A stretch of DNA of 64,000 nucleotides from Nostoc sp. UHCC 0302. Lineage in GTDB: Bacteria; Cyanobacteriota; Cyanobacteriia; Cyanobacteriales; Nostocaceae. Position numbers and translations under genes: made by a program. Positions within the stretch are counted from its first letter, which is position 1. Every line of letters starts with the position of its first letter. Below, one piece after another: positions 27,329 to 35,850 of the stretch. The DNA lies in assembly GCF_038096175.1 (NCBI RefSeq), contig NZ_CP151099.1, positions 3,686,001 to 3,750,000 on the forward strand, given 5' to 3'. Below the pieces are notes generated by a model. It had not been told where the DNA came from, ran no database searches, and saw nothing but the letters and a program-made list of their open reading frames with translations.

Positions 27329-27607
27329 ATGGTAAAGACAGCCAAGGGTAAACGACCTGTTTACTTCGATGACTCCCAAATCGATAATTTACTGGCGATT
27401 GTCATAGCTTTGACAGGGGAGGTATCCGTATTGCATGAGCGGTTGGATACCATAGAACGGTTGCTAGCGGCTAAAGATGTTTTATCTGCTGCCGATATTG
27501 AGGCTTATAAACCAGACGACGAGGTAGCCAAACAACGCGAGCAGTGGCGGGCAGACTATATTGCACGGGTATTGCGCGTACTACAGGAGCAGCTAGACAC
27601 GCTTTAG
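27329..27607 (+). CDS. Small hypothetical protein with predicted coiled coil
   Basis: This 92-residue soluble protein is not recognised. After a basic N-terminus (VKTAKGKRPVYFDD) it is almost entirely helical, with an I/L heptad pattern in IDNLLAIVIALTGEVSVLHERLDTIERLL and a second amphipathic helix near the C-terminus. This suggests a dimeric coiled-coil protein. The ATG at 27329 is preferred over the in-frame GTG at 27323, which lies within the GAGG ribosome-binding region. It stands alone between repeat DNA and a long intergenic region. Confidence 0.65.
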   Translation: MVKTAKGKRPVYFDDSQIDNLLAIVIALTGEVSVLHERLDTIERLLAAKDVLSAADIEAYKPDDEVAKQREQWRADYIARVLRVLQEQLDTL

Positions 27608-28076
27608 ACTATCTCTAGCAGTCTTCTTTTGGATATACATAATACTCAGTAAGGGCGTATAGTTAACTGTGCGCCTTTACTATATTCTATTGAATTGAAA
27701 TGATTTAGAAGTTACGCACTCACGACGTAAAGTCAAGGTTTGAGGTTGCTTGTCTACGAGAGGCTACGCCAACGCAATGACGTAATCTCGTTACGGTGCG
27801 TAAGTTAGATGATTTAACATTTATATCTTAGTTGCTCTACTATTCAACTTCTACTTATGAGTTGAATAGTCAACTTTGTTATACCAATTTAAATATCGAT
27901 TGCAGCAGATAGGGCGCTCAAAGTAATTACTAGTAACTCTTTAATAACCCAAAATCCATATTGGAAAGTCTGTGTAGAGGAAATCGCCGCTTAGACTTTC
28001 CGCAAAATCCAAAATAATAAAAGTTGTTCAATCAACAGAAGTGTGATTAGATAATGTAAAAATTTACTTTCAGCAA
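27608..28076. other. Intergenic region upstream of CAP gene 1
   Basis: There is no gene in 469 bp. Positions 27735-27810 carry an interspersed repeat (GTCTACGAGAGGCTACGCCA). The rest is AT-rich promoter-like DNA. Confidence 0.5.
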
Positions 28077-28616
28077 ATGATAATGATTAGAGCAACAATC
28101 TATAGCATCGCTTTAGGGACTATTGTTCTCAGCAGTGGAGCGATCGCTATTACTGTACCAACTCAAACTTCTACGCTGAAGTCTTCAGTGGTATCAGGTG
28201 ATAATCGTCAAATCATTGCACAATCTAGTATCAATACTAGTACTATAGAAGAATCAATTTTCCGAGAAATTAATAACCACAGAAGTTCTCAGAATCTGCC
28301 AACGCTATTACGTAATTCTGCTAGCGATAATCAAGCAAGGATTCACAGCCAGGATATAGCAAACGGTAAAGTCCCATTTGGACATACCGGATTTCAACAG
28401 CGAGTTAAAGCGATCGCTATTCCCTGTATAGCCGCTGGCGAAAATGTCGCTTACAACCAAGGATATAGTGACCCTGCAAAACAAGCTATTGAAGGCTGGC
28501 TCAACAGTCCAGGTCATCGCCGTAACATTGAAGGAAACTACAATTTAACCGGCATTGGTGTTGCCAGAAGTGCTGATGGCAAAATATACTATACAGAAAT
28601 TTTCCTTAAGATATAG
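28077..28616 (+). CDS. Secreted CAP-domain (SCP/PR-1) protein, copy 1
   Basis: This 179-residue protein has a signal peptide (residues 1-24, MIMIRATIYSIALGTIVLSS) and a C-terminal CAP/cysteine-rich-secretory-protein domain of about 120 residues. The motifs are the EESIFREINNHRSSQNLP helix, ARIHSQDIANGKVPFGHTGF with the conserved His, and AGENVAYNQG with the conserved Glu and the GYSDPAKQAIEGWLNSPGHR signature. Bacterial CAP proteins are extracellular and of largely unknown function, some being lipid-binding or protease-like. A paralogue lies at 30161; the pair and their flanks indicate a local segmental duplication. Confidence 0.9.
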   Translation: MIMIRATIYSIALGTIVLSSGAIAITVPTQTSTLKSSVVSGDNRQIIAQSSINTSTIEESIFREINNHRSSQNLPTLLRNSASDNQARIHSQDIANGKVPFGHTGFQQRVKAIAIPCIAAGENVAYNQGYSDPAKQAIEGWLNSPGHRRNIEGNYNLTGIGVARSADGKIYYTEIFLKI

Positions 28617-28662
28617 GCTTTGCAAAATTGAAGTTTTTTCTAAAATTGACGAAATCCTCTTG

Positions 28663-28766
28663 CAGTATTTAGAATCTATAGCGATTATCCAAACGACACT
28701 GCCCTTTGGACAATCGCACTCGATACTGAAATAATGGAATTATTGCCGTAGGGCGATCGCTTGTCT
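28663..28766 (+). pseudogene. Remnant of the 5' part of the RNase D-like gene
   Basis: This stretch matches 30922-30994 inside the exonuclease gene at 30865: the shared CAGTATTTAGAATCT, then roughly 44 of 54 positions from ATCGCACTCGATAC to GCGATCGCTTGT. A 37-bp hairpin (28681-28717) is inserted at the position of the HIP1 site of the intact gene. No open frame persists. It lies just after CAP copy 1, in the same relative place as the intact gene after CAP copy 2. Confidence 0.72.
28681..28717. repeat. 37-bp hairpin insertion splitting a HIP1 site
   Basis: GCGATTATCCAAA (28681-28693) pairs with TTTGGACAATCGC (28705-28717) with one mismatch and an 11-nt loop. The intact paralogue has GCGATCGC at this place, so the hairpin appears to have been inserted within that octamer. 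Confidence 0.7.
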
Positions 28767-28907
28767 GTTTGCAGAGATATTTCTGCATCTCAAACAGATT
28801 AAACTGGCTGCTGATGCTGGTTTATTTCTTCTCAATTGAAGGTTAAGTATAGGCATTTATTTGTGGTTTGATATCAAACAGATAGACTGATGTGAGATGT
28901 TTACTGC

Positions 28908-29420
28908 TTAGCGAATTACTTCTAAATCTACAGATGAACATCTTTTATTTCTATCACAGGTAAAAACTATCAAAGAACCATCAGGGCGTATTTGAAATAA
29001 AAAATTATCAGGAATATAAGTAGGGTGTCGAAGAGTAGTACCACCGTAAACAGGATTATATCCTAATAAAATTAATCCACTAGATGAAGACTTCAATTCC
29101 ATTGTTTGATCTACAACATCAGGTTTACCTGTATTGGGATTAAAATAGCGGGTTCTCGTGGTTCCAGAATACCCTTGCATTCTCAGAATACTTTCATAAA
29201 TAATTCCATCAATACTAAATGTTAGTTTCCAGTTTCCATACAGTGGAGAATTAGGTTCTGTAAGTTGGGCAATAGTAAATGATGAAGGTTGAGAAGCTGC
29301 TGTAGAAGGTGCGCTAACAGAGGCTTTTACTGATAAACCTTGAGCATTTACTGTCTTTATACTAAAAAATCCAGCTCCCAACGCTAAAAATCCTATCGAT
29401 ATAATTTGTTTGAAATTCAT
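28908..29420 (-). CDS. Secreted protein of unknown function
   Basis: I do not recognise this 170-residue protein. It has a signal peptide (residues 1-26, core ISIGFLALGAGFFSIKTVNA), an Ala/Ser-rich linker to about residue 55, and a small beta-rich domain. That domain includes YGNWKLTFSIDGIIYES, YFNPNTGKPDVVDQTMELK and FLFQIRPDGSLIVFTCD. The pattern of a W-x-L-x-F strand followed by a variable loop and a paired Cys (CDRNKRCSS) suggests a lipocalin-like or small beta-barrel fold, which is inference. A decayed copy of its N-terminal coding region lies upstream at 29576-29647. Confidence 0.7.
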   Translation of the reverse strand: MNFKQIISIGFLALGAGFFSIKTVNAQGLSVKASVSAPSTAASQPSSFTIAQLTEPNSPLYGNWKLTFSIDGIIYESILRMQGYSGTTRTRYFNPNTGKPDVVDQTMELKSSSSGLILLGYNPVYGGTTLRHPTYIPDNFLFQIRPDGSLIVFTCDRNKRCSSVDLEVIR

Positions 29421-30160
29421 ATCTAGTTTTTCTCCTCAGAAATATTACTGGTCAATTGCAAACGCTAAAAGTTTGCTACAAAACGATTTATCCCAATTCC
29501 GGATTGGAAAGGGTTTGTATAAAAAATTAAATTTTTAGAAATCGGCTTTTCTTAGCGTGAATAAATATTTTATTGTCATGGTTTTATGCTATGATATTGC
29601 GCTGCTAGGGCTAAAAGTCCAATCAAAACAGCTTCTTTTAAATTCACTTTTGTTTTTCTCTAAATTACTATTGTTGATTTAGTTACAAACAATAAAAAAC
29701 TTGTAATAGCAGCTAGGAGTTTAATTGAGCAACAACATATACTGCTATTTGCAGCCTTAAAATAAAACAATCACGATTTATGTGATTTTATATACATATC
29801 ATAAGTTGACTCGAATCAATCTATAATTTTTTATGTATAAAAAATAGATAATAAAAATTAAATTTAATAAATTGTTTTTGCAAATTTTTATCTGGAATTG
29901 AGAATAAATGTATTTTTATTGACATTTATCTAGTAAATAATACATCTATTTAAAACATCGTTAAATGTTATATCCTTAGTTCAAAAAGTTTTGAAGTAGA
30001 TTGTCAAATGTTTCATAGTCAGGAACTTTTTTTGTGTTTTTTGTAAAGATGTATAAATAACTTCTAAATTCATGAATACTTAACAGTATTCTGCTATCTA
30101 TCTAAGGAACAATAAGGTAGAGTATAGGTCTTACATCTCTACACATTACTTAAATTCTCC
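29421..30160. other. AT-rich intergenic region containing a gene-head relic
   Basis: These are 740 bp of AT-rich DNA between divergent genes. The only recognisable content is the relic at 29576-29647. The rest is low-complexity AT and the promoter region of CAP copy 2. Confidence 0.5.
29576..29647 (-). pseudogene. Relic of the N-terminus of the 28908 secreted protein
   Basis: A 23-codon frame starting with GTG reads NLKEAVLIGLLALAAQ then YHSIKP-stop. It aligns with the signal peptide of the gene at 28908 (NFKQIISIGFLALGAG then FFSIKT), with about 11 of 23 positions identical. The DNA just upstream of both starts is also alike (TAGTTTTTCTC / TGTTTTTCTC). The reading frame ends immediately after the signal peptide. 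Confidence 0.55.
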
Positions 30161-30709
30161 ATGTTCCGACAAACTGCTTTTGGCATCGCTTTAAGTACGC
30201 TTGTCCTTGCTAGTGGGTTAGCTACCACTCCTGTACCAGGTCATACTTCTACGAACGAATCTACTGATACTCAGCCATCGTCGATAGTTTCAAATCAAGT
30301 TGCAATATCAACTACTACTTTTAAAACTACTGCTCTAGAAAAATCAGTTTTTGAGCAAATTAATCGATATCGTGTTGCTAAAGGGCTGCGAAAATTAACT
30401 TTAAATACAAATATCACTCGACAGGCAAGGATTCATAGTCAAAACATGGCTAAGGGGAAAGTTCCATTTAGCCATCAGGGATTTGAAAAACGAGTCAAGT
30501 CTATCCCTCTTATTTACAACAGTGCGGCGGAAAATGTAGCTTTTAACCAGGGATACAGCGACCCGGCTGCTGAAGCTTTTATTGGTTGGCTCAACAGTCC
30601 TGGACATTTGAAGAATATTAAAGGGAATTACAACCTTACTGGGATTGGTGTTGCAGCTAATAACAAAGGTGAGGTCTACCTGACGCAAATTTTTGTTCAC
30701 ACCAGATAG
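30161..30709 (+). CDS. Secreted CAP-domain (SCP/PR-1) protein, copy 2
   Basis: This 182-residue paralogue of the CAP protein at 28077 has a signal peptide at residues 1-23, a Thr/Ser-rich linker and a CAP domain. The motifs are EKSVFEQINRYRVAKGL, ARIHSQNMAKGKVPFSHQGF, SAAENVAFNQGYSDPAAEAF and GWLNSPGHLKNIKGNYNLTG. The two proteins share about two thirds of the domain residues by eye. The usual conserved His and Glu are present. The RNase D-like gene follows 155 bp downstream, as its relic does behind copy 1. Confidence 0.9.
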   Translation: MFRQTAFGIALSTLVLASGLATTPVPGHTSTNESTDTQPSSIVSNQVAISTTTFKTTALEKSVFEQINRYRVAKGLRKLTLNTNITRQARIHSQNMAKGKVPFSHQGFEKRVKSIPLIYNSAAENVAFNQGYSDPAAEAFIGWLNSPGHLKNIKGNYNLTGIGVAANNKGEVYLTQIFVHTR

Positions 30710-30864
30710 ATTTAATTGCCGATTTTTGTAGACAATTAATAGAGTCAGGAAAGCAAAGGATCAGAGGGCTGGGGAGCAGGGGGGACAAGTGAAAATAATT
30801 AATGACTCTTGTCTTTGGTCTCCTGACTCCTTTTTTAAGACACTGCATTTACTATTAAAAACTC

Positions 30865-31494
30865 ATGACATTAGAAGATTTTCAGGTAAGCGATCGCGAC
30901 CTTAGTGAGGCAGCGCTTGGACAGTATTTAGAATCTGAGGCGATCGCAGTCGATACAGAAACAATGGGATTGTTGCCGCAACGCGATCGCTTGTGTCTCG
31001 TCCAACTGTGTAACCCAGAGGGCAAAGTGAGTGCAATCCGCATAGCCAAAGGACAAGCTGACGCCCCTAACTTAAAAAAACTTTTAGAAGCGGCAAACGT
31101 CCTGAAAGTGTTTCACTTTGCTCGTTTTGACGTTGCCACCCTGCGGCATAATCTGGGAATTCAGGTTCAACCTGTTTTTTGCACCAAGATTGGTAGTAAA
31201 TTAGCCCGTACCTACACCAATCGCCACGGACTCAAAGATGTAGTGCAAGAGTTAGAACAAGTAGAACTAGATAAAAGCGCTCAAAGTTCTGATTGGGGCA
31301 ATGCTGTTAATTTATCTGAAGCTCAACTCAGTTACGCCGCTAATGATGTGCGCTACTTACTCAGTGTGCAGCAGAAGCTAGTAGAAATGCTCAAACGCGA
31401 AGAACGTTGGGAACTTGCTCAAGAATGCTTTAAAGTTTTGCCAACAATAGTTTCCTTAGATTTGTTGCAGTTCAAGGATTTGTTCGAACATTAG
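30865..31494 (+). CDS. RNase D-like 3'-5' exonuclease
   Basis: This 209-residue DEDDy exonuclease has its Exo I motif AIAVDTETMGL with Asp30 and Glu32. Exo II FHFARFDVATL lies near residues 92-102, and Exo III SYAANDVRYLL with the catalytic Tyr/Asp is near 153-163. It corresponds to the catalytic domain of RNase D alone; the HRDC domains of E. coli RNase D are absent, as is common in cyanobacteria. It probably trims structured RNA 3' ends, including tRNA precursors. A truncated relic of its 5' part is behind CAP copy 1. Confidence 0.9.
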   Translation: MTLEDFQVSDRDLSEAALGQYLESEAIAVDTETMGLLPQRDRLCLVQLCNPEGKVSAIRIAKGQADAPNLKKLLEAANVLKVFHFARFDVATLRHNLGIQVQPVFCTKIGSKLARTYTNRHGLKDVVQELEQVELDKSAQSSDWGNAVNLSEAQLSYAANDVRYLLSVQQKLVEMLKREERWELAQECFKVLPTIVSLDLLQFKDLFEH

Positions 31495-31540
31495 TTAGAT
31501 AGATGCCTATAAAAATTAGGCATAGGGCATTTATCATTTT

Positions 31541-31580
31541 TTCCCCCTGCTCCCTGCTCCCCTACTCCCTGCTCCCCAAT
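31541..31580. repeat. Heptamer-type STRR (CCCTGCT/CCCTACT)
   Basis: About five heptamer-spaced CCC units follow the exonuclease gene. The rest of the 290-bp gap to 31785 contains no gene. Confidence 0.8.
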
Positions 31581-31784
31581 CAGCGAAAATCACGGTTGTG
31601 TTAGATACGTAAACTAATATAAATTTTTATATATTGCCCCATTGGCGTATATGCATAATCCTTCTCAAAGCGGGTGAATTATCTCCACTCAAAAAGTCTA
31701 GTACTTAAAAAGAGAAGCTTGAGCGCAACTTACTGCGGTGCAAAATAGCATCTACATGACTATAGAGCAGGAGACTACCATTTA

Positions 31785-33731
31785 ATGAGTAAACCAATCG
31801 TTTCAACCAATCAGCTCAGTAAAAAGTTCATCCACTGGTTGCTCGAAGAAGAAGCACAAAAGCAAGAAGGCCCGTACCGCAAGGAACAAATACATCGCCA
31901 GCATTCTTGGTGGCAGGTTATGTGCCTGACTGGTGTAGATTATTTCTCCACCCTTGGCTATCAACCTGGTATTGCAGCACTTGCAGCAGGCGCTCTTTCT
32001 CCTCTGGCTACCCTGATTCTAGTTCTGCTAACACTGTTTGGGGCATTGCCGATTTATCGGCGTATTGCTGGCAAAAGTCCGCATGGCGAAGGGTCTATTG
32101 CCATGCTTGAGCATTTGCTTCCTTGGTGGCAAGGCAAACTACTCGTGCTTTGTCTACTAGGCTTTGTGGCAACTGACTTTATTATCACCATTACCCTTTC
32201 AGCGGCTGATGCCACAGCGCATATCGTTGAAAATCCGATCGCCCCAAGTGAGCTTCACAATCAGGTGATCGCCATAACTCTCATATTAATTGCTTTACTG
32301 GGTGCTGTTTTCCTAAGAGGTTTCCGAGAAGCTATTGGTATTGCAGTCTTTTTGGTTGGAGTTTATCTGCTGCTAAACTTCATTGTCATTGGCGTTGGTT
32401 TGTATAAAATTATCATTCACCCAGGAGCGATCGCCGACTGGCAGACTGCACTTTTCGCACGCAATTCTAACCCTTTGGTAATAATCGGCACAGCTACTCT
32501 GTTATTTCCAAAACTAGCATTGGGATTATCAGGCTTTGAGACTGGCGTCACCGTTATGCCTCTTGTCAAAGGAAGCAGCGACGACACCCCTGAATATCCC
32601 AGAGGACGTATTCGGAATACACGTAAACTGCTGACTGCTGCTGCCGTAATTATGAGCTTCTTTTTGCTAACCAGCAGTTTTATTACTACACTACTAATTC
32701 CGACAGTAGAATTTGCAGCTGGGGGCAAAGCCAATGGACGCGCCTTAGCTTATCTAGCACATTCATATTTAGGTAATGGCTTTGGCACAGTTTACGATCT
32801 CAGCACTATTAGTATTCTCTGGTTTGCAGGTGCATCTGCAATGGCAGGACTGCTCAATATTGTGCCTCGTTACTTGCCACGCTATGGTATGGCTCCGACT
32901 TGGGCTAGAGTAGCGCGACCTCTAGTGTTAGTCTATACAGCTATTGCCTTTATTGTCACAATTATCTTTCGGGCAAATGTCGAAGCCCAAGGTGGGGCTT
33001 ACGCAACTGGTGTACTTGTGTTGATGAGTTCAGCCGCTTTTGCTGTGACCCTATCAGTCCACCGCCAGAGAGCCAAACGAGGAACACTCGTTTTTGGACT
33101 CATTACTTTAGTGTTTATATATACCACTATTGTAAATATTATTGAAAGACCTGAAGGTATTAGGATTGCCAGTTTCTTTATCAGTGCGATCATTGTCACT
33201 TCACTAGTTTCTCGCGTTTGGCGTTCGACTGAACTACGGGTAGAACGGATCGAAATTGACGAAAATGCCCGCCAATTCCTTGCTCAAGAAAGTCAGCATA
33301 CAATACGACTGATTGCTAATCGATTGAATACAGGCGATGAGCAAGAGTATTTGTTAAAGGAAAAAGAGGTGCGCGAAGACAATCATATTCCGCCTACCGA
33401 TCCAATCCTTTTTCTAGAAATTAAGGTGTCAGATGCTTCGGAATTTGCGGATGTCATCAGAGTAAAAGGGGTGCAAGTTGGTAATTACCGCATCCTACGT
33501 GCTGAAAGTGCAGCAGTACCTAACGCGATCGCAGCTTTACTGCTCTATATTCGTGACCAAACGGGTAAGATTCCCCATGCTTACTTTGGCTGGGTTGAGG
33601 GAAATCCAATACAATACTTACTGCGTTTTATCTTGTTTGGTGAAGGTGATATTGCCGTAGTTACCCGTGAAGTACTCCGCAAGGCAGAGAAAGACCCCGA
33701 ATGCCGTCCTGCTGTTCATGTTGGAGGTTAA
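31785..33731 (+). CDS. APC-superfamily permease with large C-terminal domain
   Basis: This 648-residue membrane protein has about 12 hydrophobic segments between residues 45 and 470. It starts with [21 protein letters not shown], a form of the APC [13 protein letters not shown] motif, and has [14 protein letters not shown] near residue 258. The family transports amino acids, or in the KUP/KimA-like branches potassium. The C-terminal ~170 residues are soluble and cytoplasmic ([19 protein letters not shown] ... [20 protein letters not shown]), as in KimA-like and 'APC family permease' proteins with regulatory tails. Substrate assignment from sequence alone is not justified. The gene is monocistronic, with an AGGAGA ribosome-binding site. 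Confidence 0.85.
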   Translation: MSKPIVSTNQLSKKFIHWLLEEEAQKQEGPYRKEQIHRQHSWWQVMCLTGVDYFSTLGYQPGIAALAAGALSPLATLILVLLTLFGALPIYRRIAGKSPHGEGSIAMLEHLLPWWQGKLLVLCLLGFVATDFIITITLSAADATAHIVENPIAPSELHNQVIAITLILIALLGAVFLRGFREAIGIAVFLVGVYLLLNFIVIGVGLYKIIIHPGAIADWQTALFARNSNPLVIIGTATLLFPKLALGLSGFETGVTVMPLVKGSSDDTPEYPRGRIRNTRKLLTAAAVIMSFFLLTSSFITTLLIPTVEFAAGGKANGRALAYLAHSYLGNGFGTVYDLSTISILWFAGASAMAGLLNIVPRYLPRYGMAPTWARVARPLVLVYTAIAFIVTIIFRANVEAQGGAYATGVLVLMSSAAFAVTLSVHRQRAKRGTLVFGLITLVFIYTTIVNIIERPEGIRIASFFISAIIVTSLVSRVWRSTELRVERIEIDENARQFLAQESQHTIRLIANRLNTGDEQEYLLKEKEVREDNHIPPTDPILFLEIKVSDASEFADVIRVKGVQVGNYRILRAESAAVPNAIAALLLYIRDQTGKIPHAYFGWVEGNPIQYLLRFILFGEGDIAVVTREVLRKAEKDPECRPAVHVGG

Positions 33732-33835
33732 ACAATTTGGTTGTTAAGCAGGAATCGGTGTTGAGAACCACAAAAATGCGATCGCTTCTCAACTAACTTA
33801 AATACTGTGATGCTTCAACACCTTCTCTTGGCTCT

Positions 33836-34288
33836 ATGCGTCGCCGATTGACCTATATTTTAATTTTGCTGCTTTCACTGAGCATGATTACACTCTGGTG
33901 GCCTGTAAATGATTCTCAATGTGATTCCGCAGCTTTTTTAGCATCAAAAACGCAAAAATTTCAAGTACAGGCGACCAAAGTTTTAGTTAAGCCGTGGCGC
34001 GGTAAACACCATGCCTATGGAATCTTTATGGTTCCCGACAAATACAAGCAAGCTCCATTCTTTGTATTAACAGTCAAAGGTGCTGGTAGCGATTGTTCAA
34101 AACCATTTGGTTACAGCCAAAACGTTGACGATATTTTTGCTCAACCAGGAACCCATCTAGTGAAGGATTTCATCAGAACTCGAACTGCGTTACGGCTGAT
34201 TCTTGAAGGTTTGTACTTCCAAATCAATGATCAACACAATTGGACGCTGACCTTTCCTCAACAGCAGGCTAACCAAAATAATTCGTAA
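33836..34288 (+). CDS. Small exported or membrane-anchored protein, unknown function
   Basis: This 150-residue protein has an N-terminal signal anchor (RRRLTYILILLLSLSMITLWW) and a short globular part. It has a Cys pair (CDSAAF and SDCSKPFGY) and a segment APFFVLTVKGAGSDCSKP. I do not recognise the family. It lies 104 bp after the permease in the same direction and may be part of the same unit, but no shared function can be inferred. The C-terminus is Gln/Asn-rich. Confidence 0.65.
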   Translation: MRRRLTYILILLLSLSMITLWWPVNDSQCDSAAFLASKTQKFQVQATKVLVKPWRGKHHAYGIFMVPDKYKQAPFFVLTVKGAGSDCSKPFGYSQNVDDIFAQPGTHLVKDFIRTRTALRLILEGLYFQINDQHNWTLTFPQQQANQNNS

Positions 34289-34534
34289 TTCGTAATATTC
34301 GCCATTCACCTTAGCCTTGTAGAGGAGGCGAGAAGCAATCTACGTAATTCGTGATTAATACCAATTATTTAAATGAAAACAACACATCATTTGTAGTAGC
34401 GTTTAAGCGCAATTACAAGCCTGATTTAATCTGTCGTCATGTTTTAGATAAACGGTATAATCCATTAACTAATCTGGCTGTTTTTAGGAAAAAAAATATT
34501 TTTTCTGTAATTAATTAAATGAATTAATTACGAA

Positions 34535-35602
34535 TTACTCATTATTTGGTTGCGTTTCCAAGACATTACTGCTTTCAAGCAAATTAGTAGTAGCATTTAC
34601 AATAATTTGTGCTGCTCCGGTGAAGAACGATCGCTCGATAGTCGCTGGGATATCACTGGGTTGATGGTAGTGAGGAGTACGTAAATTAGCAGTATCCGTA
34701 ACCAAAACAGCACCCACCCCTTGATACCAAAATGGTGCATGGTCACTACGTAGTGTATCAGGAGCCAGCAAACCTTTGAGAGGAATCGGTAGTGTCAAGA
34801 CTGCTGGCAGATTTAATTCTCTCTTATTCAACGCAGTTGAGGGATTCGTCTGTGAGTTTTGAAAAGCACTAAGCAAAGGTAAATGCTCTGTATCACCAAC
34901 TACTGCTAAAAAGTCGCCTTTGTCGCTAGGTGGGGTAACAGGCAGAGCCACAGGATACTGCTGACAGCCAGTAGTGTAGCAAGCGTAACCAACCATATCC
35001 ATAACAATTACCCCGCGCAGGTTTTGTAAACGTGCTGTCTTAGCCACAAAAGCTTTACTACCCAAAAGTCCTGCTTCCTCTTGGTCAAAAAAAGCTAGCT
35101 GCAAAGTCCGTGGCGTTGGATATGAAGCGAGAAGTCGAGCCACTTCCAACACCACAGACACACCACTAGCGTTATCATCAGCACCAGGAGAAAAAGCAAC
35201 GGTGTCATAGTGGGCAGCTACTAGAATTGCGCCTGCTGCTTTGTCAGTTCCTAAGCGTTCGGCAAAAATATTTACACCCTCAGCAAACCTTTCCAGATGA
35301 GGTTTCCAGCCTAATTTTTGCAGTTCAGTTGTGATATAAGTGCGAGTACGCGATCGCTCTATTGTCGTATAACGCTGAAAATCCAACTTTTGAATGTGAG
35401 CTAACAACTTATCAGCAGAAACTTGCAAAGCAATATTCACGGACTGCGACTCTGGCTTTGGTTGAAGTGTTTCCACTGGAATGCGCTCAACAATTGCTGG
35501 CGAAGGACGCTGTTGAAACAACCCATTGAGTGCAGTACCCCGACTACCTACTACAATTACTGTCACCAACACCAATAGCACCAGCCAAATCCATTTGCTC
35601 AT
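34535..35602 (-). CDS. M28-family zinc metallopeptidase
   Basis: This 355-residue protein has an N-terminal signal anchor (WIWLVLLVLVTVIVVGSRG) and an extracytoplasmic M28 peptidase domain. The zinc ligands are in AAHYDTVAFSPGADDNASG, with its His and Asp. Next are AFFDQEEAGLLGSKAF with the catalytic and metal-binding Glu residues, VIVMDMVGYACY with an Asp, and a C-terminal HYHQPSDI with a His. The domain order matches aminopeptidase Y/IAP-like enzymes. It likely cleaves N-terminal residues of peptides outside the cytoplasm. It is divergent from the next gene with STRR in the shared leader. Confidence 0.9.
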   Translation of the reverse strand: MSKWIWLVLLVLVTVIVVGSRGTALNGLFQQRPSPAIVERIPVETLQPKPESQSVNIALQVSADKLLAHIQKLDFQRYTTIERSRTRTYITTELQKLGWKPHLERFAEGVNIFAERLGTDKAAGAILVAAHYDTVAFSPGADDNASGVSVVLEVARLLASYPTPRTLQLAFFDQEEAGLLGSKAFVAKTARLQNLRGVIVMDMVGYACYTTGCQQYPVALPVTPPSDKGDFLAVVGDTEHLPLLSAFQNSQTNPSTALNKRELNLPAVLTLPIPLKGLLAPDTLRSDHAPFWYQGVGAVLVTDTANLRTPHYHQPSDIPATIERSFFTGAAQIIVNATTNLLESSNVLETQPNNE

Positions 35603-35792
35603 GCGAATTGATTCCTACTTTCCAGATTTTAGGGTAACGCGATCGCCTAATGCACCGTTAGTAGCCCAGCATCCCTAACTTTGACAACTCGTCTTTTGAC
35701 ATAGGTCAAAACTTCACTTACAGTTCCGCACTAGAAGAGTGCTGAGCGGGGGAACGGGAGACTGGGAGAGATGAGGAAGAATAACTAACTAT

Positions 35793-35842
35793 TCCCCCTG
35801 CCCCCCTGCTCCCTGCTCCCTGCCCCCTGCCCCCTGCCCCCT
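35793..35842. repeat. Heptamer STRR (CCCTGCC/CCCTGCT) in a gene leader
   Basis: About seven heptamer-spaced CCCTGCN units end 8 bp before the ATG at 35851, and there is no recognisable ribosome-binding site between them and the start. Confidence 0.85.
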
Positions 35843-35850
35843 TAACTCTT

